Positions 11,701 to 22,057 of a DNA stretch of 64,000 nt are shown here, piece after piece. Source of the DNA: Hesseltinella vesiculosa. Lineage: Eukaryota > Mucoromycota > Mucoromycetes > Mucorales > Cunninghamellaceae. The stretch lies in the NCBI GenBank assembly GCA_002104935.1, contig MCGT01000047.1, forward strand, positions 82,681 to 146,680, written 5' to 3'. Numbering within the stretch: the first letter of the stretch is position 1; the number at the start of each line of letters is the position of its first letter. The notes under the pieces are model-generated. The model was given only the letters and a program-made list of their open reading frames with translations, did not search any database and was not told where the DNA came from. The translations under genes were made by a program, and so were the position numbers.

Positions 11701-11808
11701 TCTGGTTCAGAAACCGAAGATGAAGACGAGGTGCCATTACGTATTGTCACATCGCCAAAGCAGCCAACAGCATCAACCATGGACATATTTGATGAGCTCG
11801 GTTTATAG
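8738..11808 (+). CDS. SWIM-type zinc-finger protein with long disordered C-terminus
   Basis: Best read as one gene. The last exons are clear: 10206-10491, 10553-11565 and 11659-11808, all phase-consistent. The exon at 10033-10137 can join the preceding one (9387-9943) through a GTAATT donor at 9944 and a CCTTAG acceptor at 10028; otherwise a separate gene stops at 9950 and a new one starts at ATG 10033. The first exon, 8738-8911, and exon 2 (about 9021/9038-9282) do not join cleanly, so the 5' end needs transcripts. The SWIM motif is CSCPVGDRGQCKHC (CxC...CxH), a zinc finger often seen in DNA-binding or transposase-derived proteins. A nuclear-type basic/acidic low-complexity tail follows (KPKPKKKR; acidic DEDDDW patches). 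Function unknown; the N-terminal part is unrecognised. Confidence 0.7.
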
Positions 11809-12183
11809 ATAGAACATTTTGATAATGAATATTGTATTCCTGCGTGAATGCCTGTCATCAGAGAAAGGCACAGCAAGAAAGAACGGCAATTTTTTTCAAA
11901 CGCAGCAGCCAACGGATTTCGCAGGAGGATTTTTTTTTTTTAAAAAGAAAGAGAAGCTGGCAACTCCTCTTTCTTTTTTTCTTTCTCTTTAGCCGAACAT
12001 CTTCTTGTCAACGTAAGGTTTACACATCTTTGAAAAAAGGATTCACGGTCGATGAAAAGAAAACGTGGCGATAGAACAATAGGATATCATCGATAGATGG
12101 ATAATGATAAATAGATGGATGGATGGATGGAACTGACCCGATTTTTTTTTCCACTTCTGATCAATGTAGGGACGTAAATTACT
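11809..12183. other. Promoter region of the L9 gene with a GATG microsatellite
   Basis: This 375-bp spacer lies between the SWIM gene and RPL9. A GATA/GATGG microsatellite runs from about 12097 to 12132. T-rich tracts at 11932-11941 and 11968-11990 precede it. No gene is visible. Confidence 0.5.
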
Positions 12184-12905
12184 ATGAAGGTAAGCATCTT
12201 GTTAAGAGTTACTCGTGTGCTCTCTCTTTACAACCACAACCGTTAATACAACCGTTGAACTGCAGTGAAAGAGAGTGAATACGAAAGAAAACTTGAGACC
12301 CAGGAGAACATTTGCTTATTTTTTTTTCACTCTGTGCTTAGGATATCTACCAAGACGACTCTCTTATCATCCCCGAAGGTGTCAAGGTCCAAATCAAGGC
12401 CCGTAACGTCACCGTCACTGGTCCCCGTGGTTCCTTGAACAAGAACTTGCGTCACTTGAACATTGAAATCAAGTTCGATGGCGCCAACAAGCTCAAGTTC
12501 GCCGTTCACCACGGTGGTCGCAAGCACGTTGCCTGTATCCGCACTGTCCGCTCTTTGGTCAACAACATGATCACTGGTGTGACCAAGGGTTTCCAATACA
12601 AGATGCGTTACGTCTACGCGCATTTCCCCATCAACTGCATTATCCAAGATGGTGGTGAAGCCGTTGAAATCCGTAACTTCTTGGGCCAAAAGGTCGTCTT
12701 CAACGTCAAGATGCGTGAAGGTGTCAAGGTCGAAATCTCTGCCTCCCAAAAGGACGAATTGGTCTTGACCGGTAACGATCTCGACAACGTCTCCCAATCC
12801 GCTGCCGATATCCAACAAACCTGTCTCGTCAAGAACAAGGATATCCGTAAGTTCTTGGATGGTATCTACGTCTCCGAACGCAACGTCCTCGAAGTCGAAG
12901 CTTAA
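12184..12905 (+). CDS. RPL9: 60S ribosomal protein L9 (uL6)
   Basis: The protein is a component of the cytosolic large ribosomal subunit near the sarcin-ricin loop and factor-binding region. Exon 1 is only ATGAAG (12184-12189). A 152-nt intron with a GTAAGC donor and TGCTTAG acceptor follows, and exon 2 is 12342-12905. The product is 189 aa, close to the 191-192 of yeast and human L9. Family hallmarks include [36 protein letters not shown] and NFLGQK, and it ends in VEA. Codons are strongly C-ending, as expected for a highly expressed gene. It converges with the DHODH gene on the other strand. Confidence 0.97.
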
Positions 12906-13541
12906 AAAATCCCCCCTGGTTTTTTAATGGTCTCGATTTGAAAAAAAAAAAAACTCTGGTTGACTCCTTGCATTTTTTTTTCTTTCTAATAAAATAAAAT
13001 AAAAAAAACATACGTTTCTCATGCCAAGAGTGTAAAGTGTACTATCAGAGCACGTTTCACGCTCGCAGTGGAGAGGTCTATCAAGAAAGCCAGCAAGAAG
13101 TTACTGGGTTTCAATCGTATTTTTGGTTCGTCGCGATCTAGCGCATTCTCAAGCCACCTTAAGAGAGAATTAAGCCTGTCTTTTTCCCGCTTGTCCAACT
13201 TCCGCTTTTTGGCAGATTCCTCAGGTCGAATAGGTTATGAATTGTATAATATCCTCTTTAGCACCTTGGTGTTGAGGTTGGAAACCATGAAACTGTCATC
13301 ATAACGTTCATTGATGAGAAGGGAAGAAAAAAAAAAGGTGATGCAGGGTATCGTAGAAAGTCGGTTTCAAGCAACCGTTTTTTTTTACGCTGAAAAAATC
13401 AGGTCGGTAGGTCGATCCCCAGTCAAAACCATCGAAGCTGCACATTCATCTCCGTTCGGTCGGCCTCAAAATTCTGCCTGTGTGTACAAGCAGACCTCGC
13501 CTTTAGCTTTTATTTCTAAATGGTTACGCAGACCGTGATAT
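12906..13541. other. Convergent 3' spacer between RPL9 and the DHODH gene
   Basis: About 640 bp holds the 3' UTRs of two convergent genes. A protein-like but interrupted minus-strand frame is listed at 13019-13310. No RNA gene or repeat is seen. Confidence 0.5.
13019..13310 (-). pseudogene. Possible gene remnant, one in-frame stop
   Basis: One minus-strand frame runs from about 13310 to TGA at 13021-13019 with a single TAA near 13240. Upstream it reads MVSNLNTKVLKRIL; downstream EESAKKRKLDKREKDRLNS, then LRWLENALDR and FLLAFLIDLSTASVKRAL. The charge pattern and lack of other stops look coding, yet no start exon or convincing splice pair is seen. A 45-nt intron (GTGCTA...CTGAG) could in principle remove the stop. 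No family recognised. Confidence 0.25.
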
Positions 13542-14492
13542 CTACAGAGTCTTGAGCCTACCACGGAAGTCCTCGATGGTATTGTACCCCTTGGCTGCCA
13601 TGATCTCTGCAAGTTCCTTGTTGAGACGTTCAAAGACAGCTGGCCCTTCTTCCATGAGCTGGGTGCCGATTTGCACGGCCGAGGCACCAGCGAGAATGTG
13701 TAAAAATGCTTCCTTTCCAGAGGCGACGCCGCCAACACCAATGATTTGCTTGTCAGGCAAGCGGCGATAAAAAGCATTGACGTTAGCCAAGGCAGTGTTC
13801 AGTATCATGGCACCGCTGAGGCCGCCGTAGCCATCCTTGGGCTTGATCAGAGCAGTCTCGGTCTCAAAGTCGATGGCGAGGCCGTTGCCAATCGAGTTGA
13901 CACAGGTCAAAAAAGCGAGGTTGCTGTACTTTTGACACACAGCCGCTACAAGGTCAAAATGGGCAATATCGAAGAATGGAGGCAGCTTGATCCCAAAGGG
14001 TTTCTTTATCAGAGGCGCAAGGGTGGCCAGGGCAGCATCCATGGCTTCAAAGTCGTAGCCAAGCTGAGGTTTTCCGGGTACATTAGGACAGGAGAAGTTG
14101 ATTTCTAGCATACAAGGCAAATCCGCGGCGACAAATGCCTCGACCATCTTGACACTGTCCCCCAGGGACAAGCCAGACAAGGAGATAAACAGAGGTTTGG
14201 TTCGGCTGTAGTTGAAGCTGCAAGCGTAGCGAAGGTAGTACTCATAGCCTTCGTTCGGAAGCCCCATGGAACTGATACTGCCAAGAGGAAGGGGTAAGTA
14301 ACGAGGGCTGGGGTTTCCCTGACGAGGAGCAAGCGTGGCCGACTTGGTGATTAAGGCGCCCGAATGGCTTTCAACCATGGCTTGTAATTCATCTTCATGT
14401 TGGCACCATACACCTGAAGCATTGAAGAATACATTCGGTAATGTCGTCCCGGAAATGCTCGTAGAGATGTCAACCATGGTATTTTTTCCCAT
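13542..14492 (-). CDS. URA1: Dihydroorotate dehydrogenase, class 1A (fumarate-type, cytosolic)
   Basis: Catalyses dihydroorotate to orotate, the fourth step of pyrimidine synthesis, using FMN and (in class 1A) fumarate as acceptor. The single-exon product has 316 aa; a second ATG five codons in (MVDIS) may be the true start. It matches Saccharomyces Ura1 along its length: NASGVW, ITKSAT, GNPSPRY, SMGLPNEG, the catalytic-cysteine motif NFSCPNVPGKPQ, GIKLPPFFD, VNSIGNGL, IGVGGVASGKEAF and QIGTQLMEEGP. There is no mitochondrial targeting or transmembrane segment, unlike class 2 enzymes used by most fungi. Base composition does not stand out from the neighbours. Confidence 0.95.
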   Translation of the reverse strand: MGKNTMVDISTSISGTTLPNVFFNASGVWCQHEDELQAMVESHSGALITKSATLAPRQGNPSPRYLPLPLGSISSMGLPNEGYEYYLRYACSFNYSRTKPLFISLSGLSLGDSVKMVEAFVAADLPCMLEINFSCPNVPGKPQLGYDFEAMDAALATLAPLIKKPFGIKLPPFFDIAHFDLVAAVCQKYSNLAFLTCVNSIGNGLAIDFETETALIKPKDGYGGLSGAMILNTALANVNAFYRRLPDKQIIGVGGVASGKEAFLHILAGASAVQIGTQLMEEGPAVFERLNKELAEIMAAKGYNTIEDFRGRLKTL

Positions 14493-14979
14493 TGGGAAAG
14501 AAAAACGTTCCCGCGCTCAACACACCTTTATCATCGACATTTGATCTCCGCTGGACCTGTCTGATTTTTTTTTTCGCAACAAACCCTGTCTGTTTGAATG
14601 CGCTGCTTTTCTTCAGCTGGCCGTTTTTGTTCATATTTCTTCGCGGCTCAATGCTACCTCCAAGACCAACCACCGACAAACGACCCACGGGTGTAAAAAT
14701 CCGCCTTTCTGGAGGAGAGCTCCATTTGAACAGCATTTGCCCCGAAGAAATCCGAGGGCATGGGGCCACCATCGTCAACCTGCGCAACCTGAAACAACTG
14801 CATTTCCGGAAGTGTTCACTTTGATTTAGAGGGGGGATAGAGAAATGATAGACAGAGTACAGTTGAAAATGGGTGTGAATGACTTCATAACAACAGGGTC
14901 GTACGAGGGAGGGGGTATTCAACAGGCACATTGAATGAGCAATAAAAAGTAAGTGGAAGAATCGAACTAGCAACAGTGA
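14493..14979. other. Spacer between DHODH start and VPS26 3' end
   Basis: The 490-bp region holds the DHODH promoter and the VPS26 3' UTR. A plus-strand frame ends at 14824, with a protein-like run VKIRLSGGELHLNS after ATG 14650, but no gene structure supports it. Nothing else is recognised. Confidence 0.4.
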
Positions 14980-16556
14980 TCAAGCGGGAATGTCATCATC
15001 GGGATAGCCGTCGTCAACTGTGGCAAAGGGAAAAAAAAAAAGTGGGTCTCAGATGCAGGTCATGTCTCTTTGTCCACGACTTACTCTTTCGTCGGAACAT
15101 GGTAATTTCTTGCTGCTTAAAGTAACGGCGGTTTTCTTCGTCGATCAGCACCAAGTTCAAGTAATATCTTGTCGAGAATTTCTTGTTGACATCTGTGGTG
15201 AGAAGTGGGGTGTAAGCTGCTACTTGCTTTTCGTTTCTCAATGCACGACTTTGGCTCTTACCTCTAAATGTAGGGGCCAATTCGAACCCTCCCAAGAACA
15301 GACGGATAGGGATCGTTTCACCTAGAGGGGCAAAATCAAGAGGTCAGTTCGTGTTGAGGTTTAGTGCATGCCATGATGAGACAGCTTACCTTTGACGGGA
15401 GCACCATCCATGATTTCAAATCGAGTCACGGTTTCGCTTTCATTGTAAACATTGGGCACTATGGATCAGATAAAAAAAAATGAGTCCCCTGGAGCACAGA
15501 CATCCCCCTCCCCCTTTTTTATTTCCTTTCTGCTTACAAGCGCCAGTGGTTTCACGACGGATAATGGATAATTCCATGGTCTTGATCTTGATACGGACCA
15601 ATAAAAAGATGATTTTACCCACAATGACATCCTTCAGATGATACCTATTTAGAGAAAGAAAATAAGGTGGCCAGTTAAAGAGACCGAAAGCCGTTTAGAT
15701 GCCCATTCTGGAAAATTACTTGGACTTGTTATATTCAAACTCAATGTGCAAACAGTCCTCGATGCCGACTTCCATCTTGATGGAGTTGCTGACTTCGGTA
15801 GGCATACGGTATGACAGAACCCACATATCACGTTCACGGATCAAGTCGGCCAAACGACGAGCAACTGTCACGCGTACATAGTATCTAAAATAGGATACAT
15901 TTCTAGTTAGTCGCCACCCCTCTCTGTTTTTTAGACTTTGTCAAACCTTAGTTTGACGTTGATGCCATTGTAGCTTTCGTATTGCTTTTCCACGTTCTTG
16001 AATTCAAAATCAAACGAAGTGGTTTGACGCAATTCCCCAGGAGCGGCCAATTCTTGTGACAGGGTCAGGAACTCGTGCGATTTGCCTCGGTCATAGAAGA
16101 GTTCTAGCAGACAATTAACAAGAGGCAAGTCAGCGACGTAGATGCTTCCTCTTTTTGGCATTCATGTTACCTATGCTTCCAACAAACTCGACCTTGATGC
16201 CATTGTGTTCAAATCGTTTGCCATCCCTGACTCTGATGACCGCCTGGTCCAACATTCACAGCAACAAAATGAATAAAAGAGTATGGTTAGGTGCCACGGT
16301 CAGTTGTCAGCTATCTTTGTCGGTGTACCTTGCCAGAGACTGCTTCACCATCTAAATAAACAGGCATGCTTTCACGCTGGTCCTTGTCGACCTTCACATC
16401 CAAATGTTTACGTTCCTTTTCGCCGTTGAATTCCACCTGAATATCGACAGGATTCGAGAGACCAAACAAGCTCTACCACCCAACCACCAAAAAGTAATAA
16501 GTTTCATCCTTCTTTATTTTATAATTTAACATAGAATCACTTACAGCCACAGACAT
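14980..16556 (-). CDS. VPS26: Retromer subunit Vps26
   Basis: Arrestin-fold subunit of the cargo-recognition trimer (Vps26-Vps29-Vps35) of retromer, acting on endosomes in recycling to the Golgi. About nine short exons; the first encodes only MSVA (16556-16545, GTAAGT donor). Order of hallmarks: FGLSNPVDIQVEFNG; GKRFEHNGIKVEFVGSI; ELFYDRG; FDFEFKNVEKQYESYNG; VGIEDCLHIEFEYNKSKYH; LKDVIVGKIFFLLVRIKIK; RRETTG; YEIMDGAPVKGE-type segment; NKKFSTRYYLNLVLIDEE; RRYFKQQE. It ends with an acidic tail DDGYPDDDIPA (stop 14980-14982). Length of about 300 aa fits the family. Exon edges were matched by GT-AG signals. Confidence 0.93.
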
Positions 16557-17734
16557 TTATGACGTACGAGAATAAAAAATAAATGGAGAAAAAAGAGGCG
16601 AAGAATGAATTCGCAGCGTTGTGGAAAAAAAAAAAAAAAGCCAAGACCTGTCTGTCTCCCGCTTGAGCTATTGCTTTCAAAAAAGCCCGACCGGCAGCAC
16701 CTGGTATGTCGTTTTGCTCCACAACCTTAGCATTGCTGCATTGCGGCATATCTACCCTCCGTGTTTATCGTCGTTTTTTCTTGCCCAAGCCTCGCGATAT
16801 GAGGTTCCTGAGACACTGTATTGCAAAACCCTGCATTTGATGGCTGCCCAGCTTGAAAATGATGTTCGGAGATTGAATTCGAGTCCATTTTGGCTGGAAA
16901 CCATCGTTTTTTTTTTTTTTTTTGATTGAGGAATTGGTAATGTCAAAAATAAACACGCAAACAAGTTGGCTGGGTGACCTTGGCCAAACGACTTGTTTTT
17001 TTTAGAATCATTGCTATTCATGGGTCACATCATCCAATCCAAATTTCAGATGGATCCATTTAGCTCAAAGGTGTGGAGCACGTGCAATTTTTTCAGGATG
17101 GTCCTACTTCGCCTCAGGGGACCAATGTCAAGCAACCAAAGCTGCAAAAAATCATCAAATATCGGTTCATCTCAAATGTTGCATACGAGCACAAAAGGAC
17201 GAGTTATGATCTTGGTCAAAAACTACAGACCTCTCAGACCTCGTGGTGGGCTGGAAAGGCATAGACACACATTGCCGAGCACCAGCCAAAAACGACCGAT
17301 TTTTCTGGGGATTGATCCCACTGGCGATAATGCCAGAGCAAGCATACGAGTTGGACATGGCTAAAAGCAGAGGCTCTCAGACACCCAGAGAAGGGAAACG
17401 TCAGGCCTGATATGACGTCAAGCAAGGCACGACTCCCAACTTTCTCGGGAAGTCTCTTTCTTTTTTATTAATCCGCTGCCATGACTTGAAATTCATCACT
17501 CTCTGCGCAGATCATCTTGTGACTGGAGCAGAAAAATAAGAAGACACAGAAAACCGTCCTGCCGCACACGATGTGCTTCAGATATTCCTAGATTTTCCAA
17601 TTAGGTCACTAAAAACATCGGGTGGTCTTTAATGTGGAATGCAAAACTACAAAGAGGGGGAGATACGAGGCTGGAAAAAAAATAACCGGAAAATGCTATG
17701 GACATGATATTAAAAAAGAACAGTGAGGCTAAGT
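16557..17734. other. 1.2-kb spacer, no supported gene
   Basis: This lies between the VPS26 start and the ILV2 3' end. Frames of 60-120 codons occur on both strands (16621-16929 plus; 16993-17364 plus) but contain homopolymer-encoded runs and no domain. Poly-A/T runs sit at 16624-16638 and 16907-16923. The part near 17275-17440 may be a remnant of something coding, but I cannot name it. Confidence 0.4.
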
Positions 17735-19807
17735 TCATGATTGCTGTTGCTTGAGCTTGGGATGGATAATGAAGTCGTCCAGGGGTTTGCCACCAGGAAC
17801 CATTGGGAATAAGTGTTCTTTCTTGCACACGACAGCGTCCATCAGGACAGGACCCTTGTGCTCCAGGAATTCCTTCATCTTGGCAGGAATCTCAGAGGCG
17901 TTGGTGACACGGATGGCCTTGACGCCCATGGCTTCGGCCAGTTTGCAAAAGTCAGGGTTCTTCATCACGGTGCCGGAATATCGGTTTTTGTAGAACAGAT
18001 CTTGCCATTGCTTGACCATGCCTTGGAATGAGTTGTTCAGTAGGAGGACCTTGACACCAATGTTGAATTCAGCTGCAGTGGCAAGCTCCATCGCCGTCAT
18101 GGAGAAGGAGGCATCGCCATCGATGTCGACCACGATTTTGTCGGGGCAGGCGACCTTGGCGCCAATGGCACTGGGCAGACCAAAGCCCATGGTGCCAAGA
18201 CCACCCGAGGTGATGAAAGTGCGAGGGTGGCGCCATCGGAAGTACTGAGCAGCCCACATTTGATGCTGACCAACGCCAGTTGTGACAATGACGTCGTCCT
18301 TCATATCTTTAGTCTGGCGGTCGAGTTCTTCGATCAATTGTTGAGGCTTGAGGGTTTCACCGTCCTTGGCCTTCTCGTAGTAGAAGGGATAGCGCTCTTT
18401 CCAGCCGGCAATGGTCTTGAACCAGTCCTTTCGCTCCGAGCCTTGGATGTAGGGCAGCATGCGTTGCAGATTTTCTGTGACGTCGCCTTCGATGGCCGTG
18501 GTGGCGTTAACAACCTTGTTGATGTTCTTGGGCACGATTTCAAAGTGGAGGATACCGCCGCGGCCTTCCTTGGCGGCCTTGAAGGCCTCGGGAGCAAAGT
18601 CTTTGACGTTGCCGGTGACACGATCATCGAAACGGGCACCGAGGGCGATGATGACGTCGGCGTTTTGCATGGCCAGGTTGGCATAGCAGGAGCCGTGCAT
18701 ACCAAGCATGTGGAGGGACTTGGGATCTTCTTCATCAAAGGCACCGAGGCCGCACAGGGTGGTGGTGACGGGAATATTGCCTTGGTTGGCCAGCTGGGTC
18801 AAGACCTGGGAGCCTTGGGGGTGGTAGATGATGCCTTGACCGGCATAGATGACGGGGCGCTTGGCTTTGTTGATGAGCTCGGCCGCGCGCTGGATGGTGG
18901 GGCAGGGCTTGTCTAGGACATCTTCGGTAAAAGCACCGATGGCGGTGTTGGGGATGGCGGTAGGGCGGGCGGGGATCATGGTGGAGGTGGGGATGGGGCG
19001 GCGCAGGACACCGGCAGTGATGTCCTTGGGCAGGTCCACAAGCACAGGACCGGGTCGGCCAGAGGTGGCAATGGTGAACGCTTCGTTAATGCGACGTGGC
19101 AACTCGCTGATATCCTTGACCATGACGTTCCATTTGGTGCAGCCACGTGAGATGCCGACAACGTCGGCTTCTTGAAAGGCGTCAGTGCCAATGGCAGTGG
19201 TGGGCACTTGACCGGTGAAGACGACGAGGGGCGTGCCATCGGCCAGGGCATCGGCCATGGCGGTCACAACATTGGTGGCTCCAGGGCCAGAGGTGACCAA
19301 CACCACACCAGGCTTACCAGTGGCTCGGGCATAGCCTTCAGCCATATGGCCAGCACCCTGCTCGTGGCGAGGCAGGATGAAGTCAAAGTGCTCGGATTCG
19401 TGGATAGCATCAAACACAGGAAGAATGGCGCCACCAGGATAACCAAAGATATGTTTGACATTGTGTCTCAGCATCATTTCATGGAAGATCTCGCCTCCAG
19501 ACTTGCCTACAAATGAATTATCCATCACAGCCTGTTTTCTGGTGCTATGACGTCGATCCACACGCACAGGCTCATCATGGCTTATAAAAAAAATGGAAGT
19601 TAGGGTGATTCTTTGATCATCTCTTTATCTCTGCCCAATCAGGCTCTGTGAATGCATTTGTCCTTACCTGGAAGTGTCAACGGTGGCAGCAGCCGCACTT
19701 TTCTGTTTGGTGGTGGTATGGAGAGCTTGAACGGCAAGAGGGCGCAACAAACTGGCTTGGGAAAACCTTGATGGTCTAGCTGATCGGAATGCTCTTGATG
19801 CAAGCAT
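17735..19807 (-). CDS. ILV2: Acetolactate synthase catalytic subunit, mitochondrial
   Basis: ThDP-dependent enzyme making 2-acetolactate or 2-aceto-2-hydroxybutyrate, first common step of valine, leucine and isoleucine synthesis. Exon 1 (19807-19668) encodes a classic matrix-targeting presequence (MLASRAFRSARPSRFSQ...). Intron: GTAAGG donor, TTATAAG acceptor; exon 2 is 19580-17735. Domains: ThDP-binding Pyr domain (GYPGGAILPVFD, LPRHEQGAGHMAEGYAR), central domain (ARFDDRVTG), and C-terminal PP domain with the ThDP/Mg motif GDASFSMTAMEL...NNSFQGMV and KNRYSGT. It ends with HPKLKQQQS. Length is about 660 aa, normal for fungi. The Pro of AGTKWN-type herbicide region reads RPGPVLVDLPKD. Divergent from LEU2 with shared promoter. 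Confidence 0.97.
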
Positions 19808-20634
19808 GTTATATAAAATAAAGTAATATGAAGGGGAAGAGAAAGCAGAGAAAGAACAAAAAAAAAAAGATTTTTTGCTTTTTTTTTAAAATGGAACATC
19901 GCACTGAGCTTGAAATTCTTGCTTTAATTCTAATTCGCTGTGAGTCAACATTTATGCCCATTTCTCCTTCTCCAGGTTTTCGAGGGTTTTTCATATGATT
20001 AAAAGCAAGCATGACCTTTCCTCACCATTCCCATTCATCCTATCATGCTCTTTACTTACTGCTTTATCATGCCATTCCTATTTTCTCTTGCTGCCTTTTT
20101 TTTATCTTTTTTTTCAAGAATAAAAAAAGAAGGCGACGAGGAGGAGCTTGTGCAAAGGGGCAGCCTGCCTATATGAGTCACATCAATTGGACATTTCTTG
20201 GAACCAATACCAAATTGGAATACAAAAAGATAAGATACAATCCACCTCACGAAATTGGAGGGTTATGATTGGCCGACAAGTACGAATGGCTCATCGCTAT
20301 CAGCCAATAACCTGCCAAAAAAAAATCCTACAATGCCCAAATGCGGCCGCCTTTTCATCCCTTCCTGACGCGCCTTTGCTTATAGTGAAAAGAAAGAAAA
20401 CAAAAATGAATCGGTAGTTTATCAGATTAGGTGATGATCTTGCAGAAAAATAGAAATTCCATGTTCTGATCTCGACATGGAAGACATAAAAAGTGGGCAT
20501 GCTTTTTCCCGGCCAAACGTTCCGCAGACTCCGGTGTCTTTTTTTTTTTTTTTTTGCAGCTTGAAAGAGCGAGCCCGATTTTTTTTTTTTTCCTCTTTCT
20601 TGTTCTTTTCGAAAACTCTTAATATATTTTTATA
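19808..20634. promoter_or_regulatory. Shared divergent promoter of ILV2 and LEU2
   Basis: This 827-bp spacer separates two divergently transcribed leucine/valine-pathway genes. It contains two perfect TGAGTCA sites (19941-19947 and 20174-20180), the consensus for Gcn4/CPC1-type bZIP activators of general amino-acid control. CCAAT motifs lie at 20268-20272 (minus) and 20304-20308 (plus). No canonical Leu3 site (CCGGNNCCGG) is seen. T-rich tracts precede LEU2 at 20538-20555 and 20579-20592. Regulation is inferred from motifs. Confidence 0.65.
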
Positions 20635-21892
20635 ATGTCAAAACCTATTACGATTGTGTGCTTGCCTGGCGATGGTGTTGGTCCTGAAGTGGTGGGCGAA
20701 GCTGTCAAGATTCTCAAGGTGGTTGCTGACAAGCGTGCTAAGGCTTTGGACGTGTCATTTGAATTTATTGATGAGCTCATTGGTTTAGCTGCTCTGGACA
20801 AGACTGGTAAGCAGCGGTGGAGAGGCTGAGAGTATGTCGTGATGGGAAATGCAGAGCGAACTATCATCAAGCGCATTCTAGAAAAAAAAATAATAAGAGC
20901 AAGAACAAAACTGAATTTGACATGTTATCAATAATGATGTAGGTGAACCTCTGCCCGACAGTGCTTTGGAAGCATGCAAAAAAGCCGATGCCATCTTGTT
21001 GGGTGCTGTGGGTGGTCTTCCCAATGCTCAAATCGGTAGTGGCCCTCGTCCTGAACAAGGTCTGCTGAAATTACGCAAGTCACTCGACCTTTATGCCAAC
21101 TTGCGACCTGTGACGTTTGCCTCGGAAAGCCTGCTGCCGCTGTCTCCTTTGAAGGATCACGTGGTCAAGGGCACCGAGTTTGTGTTTGTGCGTGAATTGG
21201 TGGGTGGTATCTACTTTGGTGAACGACAGGAAGCCGATGCTGACGGCAAGGCCTACGACACCCTTCCTTACTCACGCGAAGAAATCCAACGAGTGACTCG
21301 TCTGGCTGCTCTGTTGGCCCGCAAGCAAACCCCCGTTGGCAAAATCCACTCTATCGACAAAGCCAACGTGTTGGCCACATCACGCCTGTGGCGCACCACT
21401 GTGACCGAGACGCTGACCAAGGAATTCCCAGAACTCGAATTCGATCACCATCTCGTCGATTCGGCCGCCATGGCCATGGTTCAAAGCCCCTCCAAGCTCA
21501 ATGGTGTGGTTCTGACAGAAAATATGTTTGGTGACATCCTGTCGGACGAAGCCTCGGTGATCGTCGGCTCCTTGGGCCTGCTGCCCTCGGCCTCGTTGAA
21601 TGGCCTGCCTGACGGCAAGAGCAAGTGCCTGGGTTTGTATGAACCTATCCATGGCTCTGCCCCCGACATTGCCGGCCAAAACGTGGCCAACCCTATTGCC
21701 ACCATCCTCAGTGCTGCTCTCTTGTTGCGCTACTCTCTTGGCTTTGAAAAGGAAGCCCAAGCCATTGAACAAGCTGTGCGTGAAGTGCTGGATGCTGGTG
21801 TGCGTACGCGTGATCTCCGTGGTTCCAGCTCCACTACCGAAGTCGGCGCCAAGATCGCTGATGTCCTGGCCACCATCTTGGAAAAGTTGTAA
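20635..21892 (+). CDS. LEU2: 3-isopropylmalate dehydrogenase
   Basis: NAD-dependent oxidative decarboxylation of 3-isopropylmalate, third step of leucine synthesis. Exon 1 is 20635-20806 and exon 2 is 20943-21892; the 136-nt intron splits a Gly codon (G|GT). The product has 373 aa, the normal size. Motifs: [12 protein letters not shown] at the N-terminus, [46 protein letters not shown], the metal-binding run [34 protein letters not shown] and [14 protein letters not shown] (adenine-binding side). The protein starts MSKPITI and has no presequence, so it is probably cytosolic. It converges with the methyltransferase gene, 165 bp away. Confidence 0.97.
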
Positions 21893-22057
21893 CTGAAATG
21901 ATGTTTTCCCTTTGTACAATAAAATAAAAAAAAGAAGAGCTTGTTTATTTGGAAATGCGAGAATGGTATCTTGGGGGCAACGAGAGAGGGGGGGGTAAAA
22001 AAGCGAAAAGAGAAAGGTTTACGCCACACTCATACACAAATAAAGAAAAGGATGAGC

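Noticed and set aside
13542..14492. Bacterial contamination as the source of the DHODH gene
   Set aside because: It sits between eukaryotic genes in one contig with similar base composition; any transfer would be old and integrated.
16993..17364. 123-codon plus-strand frame as a gene
   Set aside because: No domain, no splice context, and antisense frames of equal length occur in the same stretch.
18227..18916. 229-codon plus-strand frame
   Set aside because: It lies antisense to ILV2 and is a codon-bias shadow of a well-supported gene.
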